In this document: positions 61,735 to 64,000 of the stretch, one piece after another | Position numbering within the stretch: position 1 is the first letter of the stretch | How the letters are laid out: every line of letters begins with the position of its first letter | From: Variovorax sp. N23 | GTDB taxonomy: Bacteria > Pseudomonadota > Gammaproteobacteria > Burkholderiales > Burkholderiaceae_C | Direction of reading: 5' to 3' | Length of the DNA: 64,000 bases | NCBI RefSeq assembly: GCF_025486315.1 | Contig: NZ_JAOOPY010000006.1 | Location: 271,515 to 335,514 of the forward strand | The notes under the pieces: generated by a model | The model's input: only the letters and a program-made list of their open reading frames with translations | Database searches by the model: none | Told to the model about the DNA's origin: nothing | Position numbers and translations under genes: made by a program

Positions 61735-62945
61735 GCAAAGTCGTACTACCTTCCAAGGGCCCGCTGCTGAGCGGCAAGGGCTGGACCGTGTTCTTCATCG
61801 CACTGATCATCGTGTGCGCCGTGGCGCCCATGCTCAACCTGCTGGTGCCCCGCGACAGCACCTTCTACATGAGCGACTACGCGGTGGCGCTGGTCGGCAA
61901 GATCATGTGCTACGCCATCTGCGCGCTGGCCATGGACCTGATCTGGGGCTACACCGGCATCCTGTCGCTCGGCCACGGCATGTTCTTCGCACTGGGCGGC
62001 TACATGATGGGCATGTACCTCATGCGCCAGATCGGCCGCGACGGCAACTACAAGAGCGACCTGCCGGACTTCATGGTGTTCCTCGACTGGAAGACGCTGC
62101 CCTGGCACTGGACCTTCAGCGACAGCTTCGTGATGACGCTGATCCTGATCGTCGCGGTGCCGGGCCTGATCGCCTTCGTGTTCGGCTTCTTCGCCTTCCG
62201 CTCGCGCATCAAGGGCGTCTACTTCTCGATCATCACGCAGGCCATGACCTTCGCGGCGATGCTGCTGTTCTTCCGCAACGAGACCGGCTTCGGCGGCAAC
62301 AATGGCTTCACCGACTTCAAGCGCATCCTGGGCATTCCGATCGCGACGCAGGAGATGCGCATGACGCTGTTCGCGCTCACCGGCGCCACGCTGCTGGGCT
62401 TCTTCCTGTTCAGCAAGTGGCTCATCGGCAGCAAGTTCGGCCGGGTGCTGCAGGCCATCCGCGACGCGGAGACGCGCGTGATGTTCTCGGGCTACAACCC
62501 GCTGCCGTACAAGCTCACGATCTGGGTCATCTCCGCCATCATGTGCGGCGTGGCCGGCGCGCTGTACGTGCCGCAGGTCGGCATCATCAACCCGGGCGAG
62601 ATGAGCGCGGCCAACTCGATCGAGATCGCCGTGTGGGCCGCGGTCGGCGGGCGCGCGACGCTCATCGGCCCGATCATCGGCGCCTTCATCGTCAACGGTG
62701 CGAAGAGCTGGCTGACGGTGGCCTACCCCGAGTACTGGCTGTACTTCCTGGGCGCGCTGTTCATCGCCGTCACGCTGTTCCTGCCGAACGGCATCGTCGG
62801 GCTGGTGCGCAAGTGGCGGGCGAAGGACAGGCGCACATTGAGCGATGGCCGCCTGGAGGCCCAGCGCGCGCTGGCCGCCTCCGAAGGCGTGGAACCGAGC
62901 GCCTTGCCGTCGATCGCCGTCGAGCCGAAAGGAGCCCGCGCATGA
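61731..62945 (+). CDS. urtC: Urea ABC transporter permease UrtC
   Basis: The 404-residue LivM-type permease has about eight to ten helices, with the conserved DLIWGYTGILSLGHGMFFALGGYMMG, YFSIITQAMTFAAMLLFFRNETGFGGNNGFTDFK and VGGRATLIGPIIGAFIVNGAKSWLTVAYPEYW. It pairs with UrtB. ATG 61731 overlaps the urtB stop as ATGA and the stop overlaps urtD likewise. Confidence 0.95.
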   Translation: MSKVVLPSKGPLLSGKGWTVFFIALIIVCAVAPMLNLLVPRDSTFYMSDYAVALVGKIMCYAICALAMDLIWGYTGILSLGHGMFFALGGYMMGMYLMRQIGRDGNYKSDLPDFMVFLDWKTLPWHWTFSDSFVMTLILIVAVPGLIAFVFGFFAFRSRIKGVYFSIITQAMTFAAMLLFFRNETGFGGNNGFTDFKRILGIPIATQEMRMTLFALTGATLLGFFLFSKWLIGSKFGRVLQAIRDAETRVMFSGYNPLPYKLTIWVISAIMCGVAGALYVPQVGIINPGEMSAANSIEIAVWAAVGGRATLIGPIIGAFIVNGAKSWLTVAYPEYWLYFLGALFIAVTLFLPNGIVGLVRKWRAKDRRTLSDGRLEAQRALAASEGVEPSALPSIAVEPKGARA

Positions 62946-63820
62946 CGCCCGACCTGATGGAAGCCGGCGCCGAGCGCGCGGCGCGTGCCCACGGCCTGCC
63001 ATACCCCGGCGGCAGCACTGAATCCGGTGGCCGTTCTGCCGACTTCGGCCGGCACGCGACGCCCGGCGAAGTCGACGTCACGCACGGCCGCATCCTCTAC
63101 CTCGAGGACGTGTGCGTGAGCTTCGACGGCTTCAAGGCGATCAACAGGCTGAGCCTGGACATCGCGCCCGGCGAGCTGCGCTGCATCATCGGCCCGAACG
63201 GCGCGGGCAAGACCACGATGATGGACATCATCACCGGCAAGACGCGGCCCGACTCGGGCACTGTCTTCTTCGGCAGCACCATCGACCTGCTGCGCCACAA
63301 GGAAGCCGAAATCGCCCAGCTGGGCATCGGCCGCAAGTTCCAGAAGCCGACGGTGTTCGAGCAGCTCACGGTGTTCGAGAACCTCGAACTCGCGCTGAAG
63401 ACGGACAAGGGTGTGAAGCGCTCGATGCTGTTCAGGCTCGACTCGGCGCAGAGCGACCGGCTGGCCGAGATCATCGAAACCATCCACCTGGCCGACAGCG
63501 TGTCGCGCATGGCGGGCAACCTGAGCCACGGCCAGAAGCAGTGGCTGGAGATCGGCATGCTGCTGATGCAGGACCCGAAGCTGCTGCTGCTCGACGAGCC
63601 TGTGGCCGGTATGACCGACGAGGAAACCGCGCGCACGGCCGAGCTGTTCCTCACGCTCAAGGGCAAGCACTCGCTGATGGTGGTGGAGCATGACATGAGC
63701 TTCATCCGCACGATCTCGGAAATCGTGACGGTGCTGTGCGACGGGTCGGTGCTGGCGCAAGGCACGTTGGATGAAGTGCAGGCGGATGAGCGGGTGATCG
63801 AGGTTTATCTTGGGCGCTGA
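62942..63820 (+). CDS. urtD: Urea ABC transporter ATP-binding protein UrtD
   Basis: The 292-residue ATPase is LivG-like: Walker A GPNGAGKTT (residues 84-92), the signature LSHGQKQWLEIGML, and Walker B LLLLDEPVAGMTDEE. The first 45 residues are variable and unstructured-looking. A second ATPase, UrtE, is expected downstream but the window ends first. Four-base overlap with urtC. Confidence 0.95.
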   Translation: MTPDLMEAGAERAARAHGLPYPGGSTESGGRSADFGRHATPGEVDVTHGRILYLEDVCVSFDGFKAINRLSLDIAPGELRCIIGPNGAGKTTMMDIITGKTRPDSGTVFFGSTIDLLRHKEAEIAQLGIGRKFQKPTVFEQLTVFENLELALKTDKGVKRSMLFRLDSAQSDRLAEIIETIHLADSVSRMAGNLSHGQKQWLEIGMLLMQDPKLLLLDEPVAGMTDEETARTAELFLTLKGKHSLMVVEHDMSFIRTISEIVTVLCDGSVLAQGTLDEVQADERVIEVYLGR

Positions 63821-63922
63821 GGTTCGTTTGTTGCCGGTTTCCGATGCGCGTGGGGCGTCGGCGGGCGGTAGGGCTGTGGGCGGCAGACGACTGCGGTCCT
63901 TCGGACTTCGCTGCTGCTCCTC

Positions 63923-63987
63923 GCGAAAGGCGGGGTCCGCGCAAACTCGTTTCGCTCAAACATGCGCGGCCCTGATCCGCCTTTCGC
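63923..63987. repeat. Palindromic repeat element downstream of urtD
   Basis: GCGAAAGGCGG (63923-63933) and CCGCCTTTCGC (63977-63987) are exact inverted copies. Inside them, CCGCGCA (63937-63943) and TGCGCGG (63963-63969) form a second stem. The pattern resembles interspersed hairpin repeats of Comamonadaceae. It may continue past the window edge and could act as a transcript-end structure between urtD and the next gene. Confidence 0.55.
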
Positions 63988-64000
63988 TGCGGTGCTCGCC

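Overview
The window is high-GC, densely coded, and looks chromosomal from a betaproteobacterium, most likely Burkholderiales / Comamonadaceae (Variovorax- or Acidovorax-like). The basis is the protein content (DUF3305/DUF3306 formate dehydrogenase locus, fkpB-ispH pair, urtABCD, YegP-tailed tryptophanyl-tRNA synthetase), the many 4-base ATGA/GTGA/TTGA gene overlaps, and two intergenic repeat types that I associate with this family. No species is claimed. Most genes are ordinary core or metabolic genes. Only about 29.7-33.6 kb looks clearly foreign.

Region 1 (1-17.8 kb) is a formate / molybdenum-enzyme region. After the 3' part of an Mrp/ApbC Fe-S carrier come a LysR regulator with an inverted-repeat operator candidate, an OFA-type oxalate/formate transporter, a YdeP-like molybdopterin oxidoreductase, a small winged-helix-like protein and FdhD. 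An FHA protein on the other strand separates this from a second, tightly coupled operon: DUF3305, DUF3306, a 707-residue multi-cluster ferredoxin protein, a TorD-type chaperone, a short Tat protein, a Cys-type FdhA, FdhB, a small lipoprotein, the cytochrome b subunit FdhC and a small secreted protein. Together they should make and assemble a periplasm-facing membrane formate dehydrogenase. Aldo/keto reductase, universal stress protein and lipoprotein hydrolase genes follow.

Region 2 (22.7-29.6 kb) handles metals and selenium. A yybP-ykoY manganese riboswitch precedes mntP, which overlaps a cytochrome b561-like gene. Then comes a minus-strand run encoding a PhnD/PhnC/PhnE/PhnE-type ABC importer and SelU, divergent from selD. 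This looks like a selenium oxyanion uptake and tRNA-selenouridine unit. SelD here probably feeds SelU and not selenocysteine, because the FdhA in this window uses Cys.

Region 3 (29.7-34.2 kb) is an AT-richer accessory patch: GNAT, ImmA/IrrE metallopeptidase, a Beta-family (sce7725-like) protein, and a convergent sce7726-like protein with a PD-(D/E)xK-type motif. A DUF3253 gene and an orphan YefM antitoxin follow. This is the best candidate for an undescribed (possibly defence) system.

Region 4 (34.3-47.7 kb) holds an FtsX-like permease, a tungstate regulator divergent from tupBCA with a perfect palindrome between them, a signal-less ModA-like binding protein, a truncated hemoglobin, a secreted repeat protein, Smr and RadC proteins, fkpB-ispH, a threonine dehydratase-like enzyme, serS and tRNA-Ser(CGA). 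Region 5 (47.9-64 kb) has small lipoprotein and hypothetical genes, a sensor kinase with a convergent response regulator, trpS, a YciO/YrdC protein, a DMT transporter, a PHP phosphatase, a CorA/ZntB transporter, PPK2, a PHB-depolymerase-like esterase and urtABCD. urtE, and probably urease, would lie beyond the window.
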